Of a stretch of 28,110 nucleotides of DNA, positions 15,170 through 23,566 are shown piece after piece (the first letter of the stretch is position 1; each line of letters begins with the position of its first letter). The stretch is from an uncultured Lachnospiraceae bacterium (GTDB lineage: Bacteria; Bacillota; Clostridia; Lachnospirales; Lachnospiraceae): assembly GCA_910584845.1 (NCBI GenBank), contig CAJUDH010000030.1, forward strand, positions 1-28,110, in the 5' to 3' direction. A program made the translations under genes and the position numbers. The notes below the pieces were generated by a model, which saw only the letters and a program-made list of their open reading frames with translations, was not told where the DNA came from and searched no databases.

Positions 15170-16507
15170 TTAAAACTTGTATAAATACTCCCCAACCTCC
15201 CAGTCGGTGACTTCCGCACGGAATTTTTTCCACTCGGCCTCCTTTGCCGCCAAATATTTGGTAAAGATATGTTCCCCCAGTAACCCTTTTACAAATCCGC
15301 TCTCCGCATAGATTTCAAGCGCCTCCCCCAAAGTTTCCGGCAGCCATCCGATCCCGCGTTTTTTCAGCTCATCATAGGACATGGCGTAAATGTTGTCGTC
15401 TACGCTGGCCGGCGGCTCCAAATGCCTTTTGATCCCGTCCAGGCCGGCGGCCAGGCAGGCGGCCAGCGCCAGATAAGGGTTTACCGCCGAATCCGGGCAA
15501 CGCAGCTCGATCCGGGTGCTGCCCCCACGGTTTGAGGGGATCCGGATCAAAGGGCTGCGGTTAGAGGAAGCCGACCAAGCGATATAAACCGGCGCATCAT
15601 AGCCGGGGACCAGGCGTTTATAGGAATTGACCAGCGGGTTAGTCAGGACCGTAATTTCCTTAATATGTTCCAAAATACCGGCCATAAACTGATAAGCCGC
15701 CCGGCTCAGCCCCAGGCGGTCAGACGGGTCTACAAACATGTTTTGGCCATCCCGATCCGCCAGGGACATATTAATATGCATCCCGGAACCATTGACCCCT
15801 GCTTTCGGTTTCGGCATAAAAGTAGCATGGAGCCCATGCCGCCGTGCAATCGTCTTGACCGCCATTTTAAAGGTCATAATATTGTCTGCCGTGCTTAAAG
15901 CATCCCCATACTGCAAATCAATTTCATGCTGGGAAGGGGCGATCTCATGATGGGAGGCCGCAACTTCAAACCCCATAGCCTCCAAATTCAACACAATATC
16001 CCGGCGCACGTTTTCCGCCATATCAATAGGGGCCACGTCAAAATACCCGGCCATCTCATGGGGTTTCGTAGTGGGTTTCCCTTCTTCGTCTGTATGAAAC
16101 AAGAAAAATTCACATTCCGGCCCCACAAGGAAAGTATAACCCATATCTGCCGCTTCTTTCAATACCCTTTTCAACACAAATCGGGGGTCGCCCTCAAAAG
16201 GCTCGCCGTTAGGCCGGTACACGTCACAGACAAAGCGGGCCACTTTCCCTTGCTGGGGCCTCCAGGGGAAAATTTCAAAGGTGTCTAAATCCGGGTACAA
16301 AAACATGTCCGACTCTTCTACCCGCACAAACCCTTCGATAGCCGACCCGTCAAACATGCACCGGTTGTCTAACGCCTTTCCCAATTGGCTGGACGTGATG
16401 GCAACATTTTTCAGCATGCCAAAAATATCCGTAAATTGGAGGCGGATAAACTCCACATCTTCTTCCTGCACCATGCGCAGGATATCTTCTTTACCATATT
16501 TGCTCAT
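15170..16507 (-). CDS. glnA: glutamine synthetase type I
   Basis: This makes glutamine from glutamate, ammonia and ATP as a cytosolic dodecamer. At 445 residues it is the short GSI-alpha form. Visible signatures are FTDIFGMLKN, DGSAIEGFVRVEESDM, the VGPECEFFLF metal-binding Glu, HHEIAPSQHEID, the ATP-site NGSGMHINMS, and KRLVPGYDAPVYIAWSASNRS-type sequence. I chose the ATG at 16,507 (MSKYGKEDIL), which has GGGAG 7 bases upstream; the frame's earlier start adds 24 basic residues not typical of the family. A consensus promoter and a terminator-containing leader lie upstream, and an ANTAR protein gene follows, so expression is probably controlled by attenuation. Confidence 0.97.
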   Translation of the reverse strand: MSKYGKEDILRMVQEEDVEFIRLQFTDIFGMLKNVAITSSQLGKALDNRCMFDGSAIEGFVRVEESDMFLYPDLDTFEIFPWRPQQGKVARFVCDVYRPNGEPFEGDPRFVLKRVLKEAADMGYTFLVGPECEFFLFHTDEEGKPTTKPHEMAGYFDVAPIDMAENVRRDIVLNLEAMGFEVAASHHEIAPSQHEIDLQYGDALSTADNIMTFKMAVKTIARRHGLHATFMPKPKAGVNGSGMHINMSLADRDGQNMFVDPSDRLGLSRAAYQFMAGILEHIKEITVLTNPLVNSYKRLVPGYDAPVYIAWSASSNRSPLIRIPSNRGGSTRIELRCPDSAVNPYLALAACLAAGLDGIKRHLEPPASVDDNIYAMSYDELKKRGIGWLPETLGEALEIYAESGFVKGLLGEHIFTKYLAAKEAEWKKFRAEVTDWEVGEYLYKF

Positions 16508-16680
16508 GGCTTTTCTCCCTTTCTTTCCTGGCTTCCTTTTCGGCGCGCCACATACAGGCGCTTTCACCCGCGCCCACAAAAACCTGCCGGTTTACCCACG
16601 CTGCCGCATTGCCAGGCACCCATTGCCGGAACCCGCGCATCGCCGGCCGTCATAGGCAAACACAAAAACAAGGATGCCAA

Positions 16681-16727
16681 AAAGGCCAATGACGTTAAAA
16701 TGGCCTTTATGCAACACCCTTGTTCCA
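16681..16727 (-). promoter_or_regulatory. ANTAR-type attenuator in the glnA leader (two hexaloop hairpins, second within a terminator)
   Basis: Read on the minus strand, hairpin 1 (16727-16710) has the stem TGGAAC/GTTGCA with one mismatch and the hexaloop AAGGGT. Hairpin 2 (16708-16681) has the stem AAAGGCCA/TGGCCTTT followed by T5; its apical part can close a hexaloop AACGTC. Both loops have A at position 1 and G at position 4, the known ANTAR signature, and the second hairpin is an intrinsic terminator. A longer alternative pairing (AACAAGG at 16724-16718 with CCTTGTT at 16673-16667) encloses the terminator. The apical pairing of hairpin 2 is weak, so this needs structure probing. Confidence 0.62.
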
Positions 16728-16734
16728 CCGCTTG

Positions 16735-16763
16735 ATCATATCAGTTTGATGTATATTTGTCAA
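16735..16763 (-). promoter_or_regulatory. promoter of glnA
   Basis: On the minus strand TTGACA (16763-16758), a 17-bp spacer and TATGAT (16740-16735). Transcription would begin near 16,728, immediately before the first leader hairpin, giving a leader of about 220 bases. Confidence 0.82.
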
Positions 16764-16769
16764 GAACTT

Positions 16770-16821
16770 CCGCCGGCAAAGAAAACTTCCGCTGCCGGCG
16801 GGAAAGGCCCCCGGCGGGGCC
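16770..16821 (-). terminator. GC-rich inverted repeats after the secreted-protein gene
   Basis: Two hairpins in series between the secreted-protein stop and the glnA promoter: GGCCCC/GGGGCC (16821-16806, followed by TTT on minus) and CCGCCGGC/GCCGGCGG (16801-16770). They probably end the upstream transcript, though the T-runs are short. Confidence 0.45.
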
Positions 16822-16870
16822 TGCCGCTTTAGGCCCCGTTACCGTAATAGCCCGCCGGGGAGGGCACGGT

Positions 16871-17593
16871 TCACTCGGAAGCAAACAGGACAATTTTTTG
16901 CGCCGTATTGGATTCGCCGCTCCAAATCAGGCAAACGCTGGATTCCTCCACATCCCCTAAGGTTACCAGGTTCCGGGTCAGGTACGGGGAAATCTGGCAA
17001 TCCGCAGGCACCGGATAGACGTCCCCATCCACTGTAGTCAAGGTCCAATCCCCGTTTTCCTGCTGCTTCATCTCTTTTACTTTCACATAATCCGGAACCT
17101 TATAATCTGCCGGAACCTGGCAAAGCACCAGCTCTGCCGTAGTCTGCGGGGGCAGGCTCATAGTCATGGCCGGGCCGATATAGGCATAGATGGTTTCCCC
17201 TGCCTGGATATCCCCCAAATCTACCGGATACCCGTTTACCGCATCCAGCACGCGGGTATGTTCCGGGTCTATATGCAAAACCACTTCCCCTTTGCTGGAG
17301 TATTGCGACTGGTTATCCATGCGGATCATCCCTTTTTCCGCATCCAGCACCGGCCCCCAGATCCGGATAGACGTCGCCCCGATACCGGAATCCTCTCCGC
17401 TTTCCCCTTCCGGGGCACCGCTGCCAGGCTCTTGCGCCTTCTGGTCCTCTGGCCTTTGAGATTCTTGCTGTGCCTGCCCTCCCCCCAACAAAATAACCGG
17501 GGACTGGGCCTGGGCCAACCCTATGCCGCCAAAAACCAACACTCCGGTACAACAGGCCGCCAGCAGTATTTCTTTATTCCTTTTCTTCATCAC
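16871..17593 (-). CDS. secreted protein of unknown function
   Basis: A 240-residue protein with an N-terminal export signal (MMKKRNKEILLAACC…GIGLAQAQ, probable cleavage after AQA near residue 29). A Gln/Glu/Gly/Pro-rich, probably unstructured linker runs to about 70. The rest is a beta-rich domain (about 72-240) with hydrophobic strands such as IRIWGPVL, GEVVLHIDP and ETIYAYIGP. I do not recognise a named family. A Cys pair in the leader (AACC) is too early for a normal lipobox. The start could be either of the first two Met codons. It precedes glnA but is separated by hairpins and a separate promoter, so it is probably transcribed alone. No function is proposed. Confidence 0.7.
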   Translation of the reverse strand: MMKKRNKEILLAACCTGVLVFGGIGLAQAQSPVILLGGGQAQQESQRPEDQKAQEPGSGAPEGESGEDSGIGATSIRIWGPVLDAEKGMIRMDNQSQYSSKGEVVLHIDPEHTRVLDAVNGYPVDLGDIQAGETIYAYIGPAMTMSLPPQTTAELVLCQVPADYKVPDYVKVKEMKQQENGDWTLTTVDGDVYPVPADCQISPYLTRNLVTLGDVEESSVCLIWSGESNTAQKIVLFASE

Positions 17594-17989
17594 TAATCCT
17601 CTTTCTATTTTTATTTCGATTTTGAGTCTTCATTCTACCACAACTTTAGCAGCTTTTCCATAGATTTCATAATTTCTACCATAAATGTAAGAATTGATTC
17701 ATTATTATCCAAAAACTTAAGAATTTTGTCCCGAATCTGACAGAATTTACATCCTCCTAAAGCGAGAGGGCCCCTATGCCATACTTGACGGTCCCGTATG
17801 TTTTCTTTCTGTTATCCCCAGGCCCCTTCGTATTTCCAGTGGAAACGGACCCCATGTCCCGGCGGAAAAAACGGCCGGAAACCCCTGTGGGCTTAGCCCC
17901 AAAGGACCATCGGTTTTTGCCCAGGGCCGCCCCTTTTCCGGCCGATTTATGGGGACGGCGAGACAACCGCTTCCGGGGCCCCGTCCCCG
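17594..17989. other. intergenic region, no gene supported
   Basis: About 400 bp. The part next to the secreted-protein gene (17,600-17,760) is AT-rich with TAAGAATT-like words and may hold its promoter (TAGAAT near 17,635 on minus, no good -35). The part from 17,757 is GC-rich with overlapping open frames on both strands, none with a ribosome binding site or recognisable protein. Confidence 0.35.
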
Positions 17990-18592
17990 TCACAGGTCCG
18001 GCTGTTGCCCCCTGTGTGCCCCCCACTTACATCCCGTCATTTCCATATCGGTAAAGGTTGCCCGGAAAGAGGAATCTTCCGGGGAACAGGCATATACCCC
18101 AAACGAAACCTTTCCGTCCCCCTTGTGCATATGGCAGATCCTCATCTGCCTAAACTCCACCCCGTCGTCGGAACATTCGATACAATAATCGTTTTTCCTC
18201 CGGCTAAAACGGTACCACATGGATTTTACAGAAGCGGCGACCCTTGTGGTTGCCCAGTCCGAATATCCGTGGTTTGTCACCACGCTTCCTAGGTGCTGAT
18301 ACTCTTCATTTTCATACTCAACGGAAGCCTTCAGCCAATTTTCGCTATCTAAGTACATCACTATGCCACATTGGTCAAAGCGGCAGTGGCTATCCGGAAA
18401 ATGCGCCCTTACCACAAAACTAAAATATTTTTCTTCTGTCTCCATCTGGAACACAGGCGCATTGTCATTTTGAAAATGATAATATGTCCTCTGCCATAAA
18501 TCTGTGTGGGGCTTTGTCACAATTTCCACTTTTCCGTCCCCTGCCTGATAATCCCCGGGTTCCCTGATCCACTTAAATTTTGTTAAGTCCAT
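17990..18592 (-). CDS. DUF1349 family protein (concanavalin-like fold)
   Basis: A protein of about 200 residues. The block FVVRAHFPDSHCRFDQCGIVMYLDSENWLKAS…GSVVTNHGYSDW is the hallmark of the DUF1349 family, related to lectin/glucanase-like beta-sandwich proteins and once annotated as regulators of enolase. The later segments RRKNDYCIECSDDGVEFRQMR and KVSFGVYACSPEDSSFRATFTDMEM complete the fold. There is no signal peptide, so it is cytosolic. I chose MDLTKFKW at 18,592 (AAAGGGG 8 bases upstream) over a start 35 codons earlier. The molecular function of the family is not established. It is 127 bp below the DUF6179-like gene and may share its transcript. Confidence 0.78.
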   Translation of the reverse strand: MDLTKFKWIREPGDYQAGDGKVEIVTKPHTDLWQRTYYHFQNDNAPVFQMETEEKYFSFVVRAHFPDSHCRFDQCGIVMYLDSENWLKASVEYENEEYQHLGSVVTNHGYSDWATTRVAASVKSMWYRFSRRKNDYCIECSDDGVEFRQMRICHMHKGDGKVSFGVYACSPEDSSFRATFTDMEMTGCKWGAHRGQQPDL

Positions 18593-18719
18593 AAAACCTA
18601 CCCCTTTCTCCTCCTTTTTGTGTGGGCCGGCAAAACGCAAAAACCAGCGCCGCAGAAATCCATAAGTATATTCTTTAATATAGCAGCAAACTACCACATT
18701 TGCAATCCAAAAGCCAAAG

Positions 18720-19553
18720 CTAAAGTATTTGACGGAGCACCCCGTTTTCCGCAGCGTTTTTCAAATGGATGGCAATGCCGTCAACGGCCCCTGTAAGGTA
18801 TTCTGACAGCCCTTCACAATTTCCGTAGTATTTCCCAGCCAATGTTATCGCCGAACCTTTTAACAAATTTAGCACCGTATCCCGGTCCGCCCCCATGAGC
18901 ATTTCCTGCATATGCAAATAATCCCCTTCCTCTAAACCAGGCCCGGATATTGGCTTCCTTGTCAAAATACGCCCTATAAGCGACTGAAAAACAACTTCGC
19001 AGAGATTGTCTTCCATGTCTTTATATTCCCGGTTATATTTTGATAATGTACGGATTACATAACCGCCGGGGAACCGGCCTAAGAATTTCTGTTCCAGGCG
19101 GACGCATAGGAGAAACTCGTAAACTTTATCAACCCCCGAAAGCCGGGAAATATCTTTTAGCACCGGGTAGCCCAATTCCAAAATGGTATTTTGTGGTTCC
19201 ATCCGTATGTCATACCATTTAAAAAATTCCGGCAGGCCACGAGCCAATATATGATTAAGGCAAGTATTCCCATAATGGGAAAATTGTGGCAATATCTCCT
19301 GGTATAAGCCCCAAGCTTTTTTAACTTTCTCCCCGACATGCGCCAGCCCTATTTCATACGCTTTTTGTGGAGGTAACCCTTCCAAAGGAACCACCGAAGT
19401 TTGGGCAAAAGACTCCGCTTCACGGATACAATACAAAACGGCACCCATCAACTGCTCTGCCTTTTTATAAGTCAGGGACGTGCTTTCATTTGCCGTATAT
19501 TTTTCCGCTAACTTCCCCACAACCGGCACCAATTCCTCTAATTCATAATCCAT
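18720..19553 (-). CDS. DUF6179-like protein of unknown function
   Basis: A helical cytosolic protein of about 277 residues with no signal peptide or membrane segment. Features include ESTSLTYKKAEQLMGAVLYCI near the N-terminus and SGVDKVYEFLLCVRLEQKFLGRFPGGYV in the middle. From memory it resembles the DUF6179 family of Lachnospiraceae, usually next to a DUF6323 protein; I cannot verify this. I chose the ATG at 19,553 because GGAGG, lying in the last codons of the preceding gene, is 8 bases upstream and the start is 5 bp after that gene's stop; the longer frame starts 6 codons earlier. Tight spacing indicates translational coupling. No catalytic motif is visible and no function is proposed. 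Confidence 0.7.
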   Translation of the reverse strand: MDYELEELVPVVGKLAEKYTANESTSLTYKKAEQLMGAVLYCIREAESFAQTSVVPLEGLPPQKAYEIGLAHVGEKVKKAWGLYQEILPQFSHYGNTCLNHILARGLPEFFKWYDIRMEPQNTILELGYPVLKDISRLSGVDKVYEFLLCVRLEQKFLGRFPGGYVIRTLSKYNREYKDMEDNLCEVVFQSLIGRILTRKPISGPGLEEGDYLHMQEMLMGADRDTVLNLLKGSAITLAGKYYGNCEGLSEYLTGAVDGIAIHLKNAAENGVLRQIL

Positions 19554-19558
19554 ACCCG

Positions 19559-20089
19559 TTACCTCCAGCAAAGTTCTTTTAATGTCTCCAGATATAATTC
19601 ATAATCCCATCTTTTTACGTCATCAAATTTAGAATATTCCCCATAGCCGCCCGTACCTTTATATCCGTCATAGCCAGACCGGATTGCCTGTGCGAAATTT
19701 GCAAGGCATGTGCTTTCCAGGTATTCCAAATCACCAAAACATAAGTGCTCAAATTGGCCTTTCATCAAATGGAGCAGTTCGTCGTCGGTAATTTCATCTT
19801 CCATTTCATTTTTATACTGATAAAATATTTCCTGTAGCCGGACAATTGTGTGAACATAATTATTTTGGTCAATATAATCCGAATCACAAAATTCATAAAT
19901 AATCTTAGGTACGATACCTTCTCCAAATTCAACCCTTTGCTGTTCCCGCAAAGCATTTTTCCGTTCTTCTAAAATCAATTCTGCATCTTGTTCGGTTAAA
20001 ACAAGCCCATATTGCCCTGTAACTTGATTCGTCCCCACTACTTTGTCCAAATGGTTTTGCTGAAGCAAAACAAGCCAATTTTTGTCCAT
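19559..20089 (-). CDS. DUF6323-like protein of unknown function
   Basis: An acidic helical protein of about 176 residues, cytosolic, with a TEQDAELILEERKNALREQQRVEFG segment and a Tyr/Gly-rich patch near the C-terminus (SGYDGYKGTGGYGEY). It resembles, from memory, the DUF6323 family that accompanies DUF6179. The second ATG (20,089) is better spaced from GGGAGGG than the first at 20,095, which almost abuts it. It is the first gene of a three-gene minus-strand group with the DUF6179- and DUF1349-like genes. The metal- or nucleotide-binding residues one would need to guess a role are not apparent. Confidence 0.7.
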   Translation of the reverse strand: MDKNWLVLLQQNHLDKVVGTNQVTGQYGLVLTEQDAELILEERKNALREQQRVEFGEGIVPKIIYEFCDSDYIDQNNYVHTIVRLQEIFYQYKNEMEDEITDDELLHLMKGQFEHLCFGDLEYLESTCLANFAQAIRSGYDGYKGTGGYGEYSKFDDVKRWDYELYLETLKELCWR

Positions 20090-20120
20090 AAGCATCCCTC
20101 CCTTTTTATATTGGAAGGTG

Positions 20121-20149
20121 ATTATAACATGGTATAAAAGCCATTGCCA
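20121..20149 (-). promoter_or_regulatory. weak candidate promoter of the DUF6323-like gene
   Basis: On the minus strand TATAAT (20126-20121) with TGGCAA (20149-20144) at 17 bp. The -10 is perfect, the -35 poor. Confidence 0.4.
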
Positions 20150-20190
20150 GTCTTGTATTCCTTCCTATTTCGTGGTATTATTATAGTGGC

Positions 20191-20220
20191 AAAAAGGAGC
20201 GGCTATCGCCGCCCCTTTTT
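20191..20220. terminator. bidirectional intrinsic terminator
   Basis: A5GG-A-GCGGC, loop TATC, GCCGC-C-CCT5: a stem of 13 positions with one A-C mismatch and A/T tracts on both sides. It lies below the aldolase gene (minus) and would end its transcript. Confidence 0.85.
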
Positions 20221-20260
20221 GCTTTTTCCACATTTATGATAGTAGGCTGGCCTCCTGGCT

Positions 20261-20938
20261 TTAGCAGTTGGCCATTGTTTTTCCAATGCCTGCCAGCCCT
20301 TCAAAATCTTTAATAAAATCTTCCACTGCCGCCGTAATCGCCGTATTTTTTACCAGCCCTTCGATCACGTCCGGCGCTACCGTAGAGGCGCCAACCCCAT
20401 ATTCACACAATTCCAAAAGCTGTTGGGAATTTTTAAAGCTGGCGGCCAGCACCTCTGTTTTTAGCCCGTTGTTCCTAAAAATATCATGGATATGTTTTGC
20501 TACCTGAATACCATTGTACCCCATATTGTCAATGCGGTTAATATAGGGGGCCGCATAGGATGCACCGCATTTGGCTGCCAGGAAAGCCTGCATCGGCGTA
20601 TAAACAGCCGTAGCGGTAATCAAAATACCTTCTGCGTGAAGTTTTTTCATCGCCTTAAACCCTTCCGGGAGGGACGGGACCTTTACAAACGTATTCCCCC
20701 CCAGCTCTGACGTAATTCGCCTCGCCTCTTCTACCATCCCTTTTGCGTCCCGGGAAACAGCCTGCACGTGCAGTTGTGCACCGTCCCCGATAAACCGGCG
20801 GATCTCCTTTAACACATCATAGGGGGCCCTCCCGCTTTCCGCAAGGATCGTAGGGTTTGTCGTTACCCCGTCTACCGGGTAAAATTCATAAACCCTCTTA
20901 ATCCGGTCCATATGGGCATCATCAATAATCAGCTTCAT
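20261..20938 (-). CDS. fsa: fructose-6-phosphate aldolase/transaldolase-like protein (FSA/TalC family)
   Basis: A 225-residue class I aldolase of the small transaldolase (FSA/TalC) family, which cleaves ketose phosphates through a Schiff base to give glyceraldehyde 3-phosphate and a dihydroxyacetone-type product. The Schiff-base lysine is Lys86 (FVKVPS), and GVTTNPT, the TAVYTPMQA segment, APYINRID and VLAASFKN are all present. Ribosome site AAGGAG lies about 8 bases before the ATG, 56 bp below the glycyl radical enzyme gene, so the two form an operon. FSA-type aldolases also neighbour PflD/YbiW-type enzymes in Escherichia coli (ybiW-fsaA, pflD-fsaB). By that context its natural substrate may be a deoxy-sugar phosphate, not fructose 6-phosphate itself. 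Confidence 0.9.
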   Translation of the reverse strand: MKLIIDDAHMDRIKRVYEFYPVDGVTTNPTILAESGRAPYDVLKEIRRFIGDGAQLHVQAVSRDAKGMVEEARRITSELGGNTFVKVPSLPEGFKAMKKLHAEGILITATAVYTPMQAFLAAKCGASYAAPYINRIDNMGYNGIQVAKHIHDIFRNNGLKTEVLAASFKNSQQLLELCEYGVGASTVAPDVIEGLVKNTAITAAVEDFIKDFEGLAGIGKTMANC

Positions 20939-20994
20939 TCTGCTCTCCTTTCATTTCCCCGGCCCTATGGCCATGACGGCGTCCCTGCCGCGCC

Positions 20995-23409
20995 TTACAG
21001 CGCCTGTTCGGTCCTTCCGATAATGTCATCCTGGGTCTTCTTTGACAATACATTGAAAAACGCACTGTAGCCTGCCACCCGGACAATCAGGTCTTTGTGT
21101 TTCTCCGGATGCTTTTGGGCGTCCAGCAGGGTTTCTCTGGATACAATATTATATTGCACATGGTATCCGTGAAGCCGGTTAAAAAACGCGCGGATCAGCA
21201 TTTCCAGCTTCTGCTTGTTTTCTTCTGTCGAAAGCATCTGGGGCGTCATTTTCTGATTCAGCAGCACACCTCCGGTGATCTTTTCCGTAGGCAGTTTGGA
21301 AACCGATTTCAACACCGCCGTAGGCCCGTTTTTATCCGCGTTATGGGCAGGGCTGCACCCTTCCGCCAGCGGTTCATAGGCATTCCGTCCGTCTGGCGTC
21401 GCCATAGTCCCCATCCCCTGGCCCACGTTGGCGCTGATGGAAGAAGTCCCCCCATAACGGATCCCGCCAATGGGGCCCCTTTGGTAACGGGTATTGGGAT
21501 ACTTTCTAATCTCATCTAGGTAAGAATCGTACGCCTCTACCACAAGCCGGTCCACATAGTCGTCGTCATTCCCGTATTTTGGCGCGCCGTCTCTTAGCAA
21601 TTGCTGAATTCTCTGGTTTTCGGGAGACCGGAAGTCATCCAGGAGCGCGTCCCAAAGCTGCTGCCTTGTGACCTTCTTTTCTTCATACACAAGTTTTTTT
21701 ATTGCCGCCAGGGAATCTGCCATGTTTGCGACCCCTACCTGGAGCCCGGATATAAAGTCATAGACAGCACCGCCTTCTTTGATGGTTTTTCCACGTCCGA
21801 TACAGTCGTCGGTAAGCGTGGAACACAATATATCCGGCACATCCCTTTCGGAAGCCTTATCAATGGCATTTTCAACAATAACACTGTAACGGGCCATCTC
21901 ACGGACGGTCCGGTCCCATGCCTTTAAAAGGTCCCCATAGGTTTCCATATCGGTAAAATGGCCCCATCCTTTCGTGAAACGCCTGCCGCTGGTTAAATCC
22001 ACGCCATTGTTCATGGCACATAACAGGACCCTGGGGAAGTTGATATAAGACATACCGGTGCAGCGGTATCCCCATTTCCCGGGGACAGCGGTCTCCACGC
22101 AGCCGATAGCGCTGTAATTATAGGCGTCTTCCTCTTTGACCCCCCAGTTTATGAAAGACGGGACAATGACCTCGTCATTATTAAAAGCAGGCATCCCGAA
22201 CCCCAGCTTCATAACCTCAATACATTCATCGAAGAAATGTTTATCCATACCTGCATGGTAGCGGACGGTCAGGTTCGGCTGTGTCAGCCTGGTCTGGGCC
22301 ACGGACTGGAGGACTAAAAAGCTCAGTCCGTTTACTGCGTCCTTTTTCTCAACCGTCTGCCCCCCTATGGTAACATTCTGGTACATGGGGGATCCGGCAG
22401 AACTTAGCGTATGGGACTGGGAACGGACCTTGTTGACCGTCAGCGTTTTGATCCACAGGCAGGTCAAAAGCTCCAACGCCTCCTCTTTTGTAATCTCCCC
22501 CCCTTGGAGGTCCTTCATGTAGTATGGGTACATATACTGGTCGAACCTTCCATAACTTAAAGAGTGGCCGTTGGACTCAATCTGCAGGATCAGTTGGATA
22601 AACCATACCGACTGTACGGCTTCTTTAAACGAGGTGGCCGGCTCATAAGGGACCTTTTTACAGATCCTGCTTATTTCCGTAAGCTCTTCCCTCCTCTTTG
22701 GGTCCTGCTCCTTTTCCGCCAGTTGCGCCGCCAGCTTACTGTAACGGAGGGCAAATCCATGGACCGCTTCTATAACGGTCAAAACCGCTTTATAAAATAT
22801 ATTTTTGTCAATATCCTCGGGCCTTGCCAGGTCAAGGGCCCCTTTTTGTTCCCTGGCCCTTTTTTCGTACCCTTGAAGCCCTTCCGATAAAAGCCTCCCA
22901 TAGTTCACAGCCAGATGGGCATCACCGGCATTTAACTTACCTTCCATCCCAAATACGCCGGTCTCCATAAACACGCTGACCTCATCCGGAAGCAGCGCCT
23001 CGCCTCTGACACGGAGGTTGTTGTTTTCCCAAAAGGGCGCAACCTCACGAAGCTGCCTTTTTGTATCCTCTGTTATGTAAAAAACATCCCCGTCACGTTG
23101 TTCAAAAAGATCCAGCTCGTTTAATATAAATTCCATGGTGTACTCCGGAAAAACGGGCGCGTTCCTGTTTTTTGTCGCCTGGTTCCCGGCAAGCAGGGAC
23201 TTATCTTCAATATAGACCGTCATCCCTTCCAAAATCTTTTTCAACATGTTCGCCCGCGCCATCACACGGGGCTGATGTAAGTTTTCTTTATAAGCCTCCG
23301 TCGCCAATATGGCCCTTTGTGCGTCAATATAAGGCTTTTCATTCAAAACCTCCTCACGAAAGGCCTCCATGCGGCCGGTCAACGAGCCAAAATGTGCCTT
23401 ATTTTCCAT
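20995..23409 (-). CDS. PflD/YbiW-like glycyl radical enzyme
   Basis: An 804-residue oxygen-sensitive enzyme using a protein glycyl radical. The thiyl-forming Cys437 is in IGCVETAVPGKWGY, and the radical glycine is Gly780 in VRVAGYSAFF. Pyruvate formate-lyase has adjacent cysteines; this protein instead has Gly-Cys-Val-Glu with Glu439, as in dehydratase-type members, so it is not a formate acetyltransferase despite the common database name. The sequence after GCVE matches the PflD/YbiW group. AAGGAG lies about 10 bases before the ATG. It shares an operon with an FSA-like aldolase and is divergent from its probable activase and a DeoR regulator. As I recall, enzymes of this group with an FSA partner have been shown to act on 1,5-anhydroglucitol 6-phosphate; applying that here is inference. 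Confidence 0.92.
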   Translation of the reverse strand: MENKAHFGSLTGRMEAFREEVLNEKPYIDAQRAILATEAYKENLHQPRVMARANMLKKILEGMTVYIEDKSLLAGNQATKNRNAPVFPEYTMEFILNELDLFEQRDGDVFYITEDTKRQLREVAPFWENNNLRVRGEALLPDEVSVFMETGVFGMEGKLNAGDAHLAVNYGRLLSEGLQGYEKRAREQKGALDLARPEDIDKNIFYKAVLTVIEAVHGFALRYSKLAAQLAEKEQDPKRREELTEISRICKKVPYEPATSFKEAVQSVWFIQLILQIESNGHSLSYGRFDQYMYPYYMKDLQGGEITKEEALELLTCLWIKTLTVNKVRSQSHTLSSAGSPMYQNVTIGGQTVEKKDAVNGLSFLVLQSVAQTRLTQPNLTVRYHAGMDKHFFDECIEVMKLGFGMPAFNNDEVIVPSFINWGVKEEDAYNYSAIGCVETAVPGKWGYRCTGMSYINFPRVLLCAMNNGVDLTSGRRFTKGWGHFTDMETYGDLLKAWDRTVREMARYSVIVENAIDKASERDVPDILCSTLTDDCIGRGKTIKEGGAVYDFISGLQVGVANMADSLAAIKKLVYEEKKVTRQQLWDALLDDFRSPENQRIQQLLRDGAPKYGNDDDYVDRLVVEAYDSYLDEIRKYPNTRYQRGPIGGIRYGGTSSISANVGQGMGTMATPDGRNAYEPLAEGCSPAHNADKNGPTAVLKSVSKLPTEKITGGVLLNQKMTPQMLSTEENKQKLEMLIRAFFNRLHGYHVQYNIVSRETLLDAQKHPEKHKDLIVRVAGYSAFFNVLSKKTQDDIIGRTEQAL

Positions 23410-23463
23410 ATTTTCGCTCTCCTTTTTATGTTCACAATTATTTTTTATTTCGATTGTAATTAG

Positions 23464-23492
23464 AATATAACATATTAAATTATTCTTGTCAA
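23464..23492 (-). promoter_or_regulatory. promoter of the glycyl radical enzyme operon
   Basis: On the minus strand TTGACA (23492-23487), a 17-bp spacer and TATATT (23469-23464). An imperfect inverted repeat AGAATA/TATTCT (23462-23486) lies over the same stretch. This promoter is divergent from the activase promoter 50 bp away. Confidence 0.8.
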
Positions 23493-23538
23493 TTAACGTT
23501 ATTCAAAAATATTTATAGTTTCATTCGAAATTTTTTGT

Positions 23539-23566
23539 TTGACATATTATAGGCCTGTGCTATAAT
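23539..23566 (+). promoter_or_regulatory. promoter of the activase gene
   Basis: TTGACA (23539-23544), a 16-bp spacer and TATAAT (23561-23566). Transcription would start near 23,573, giving an untranslated leader of about 270 bases that holds two hairpin repeats. Confidence 0.85.

Noticed and set aside
17757..18054. Open frames on both strands downstream of the DUF1349 gene
   Set aside because: GC-rich region in which both strands stay open; no start signals and no protein-like pattern.
20995..23409. Annotation as pyruvate formate-lyase (pflB)
   Set aside because: The active-site region has Gly-Cys-Val-Glu, not the adjacent cysteines of pyruvate formate-lyase, and the neighbours are an aldolase and a three-cluster activase.
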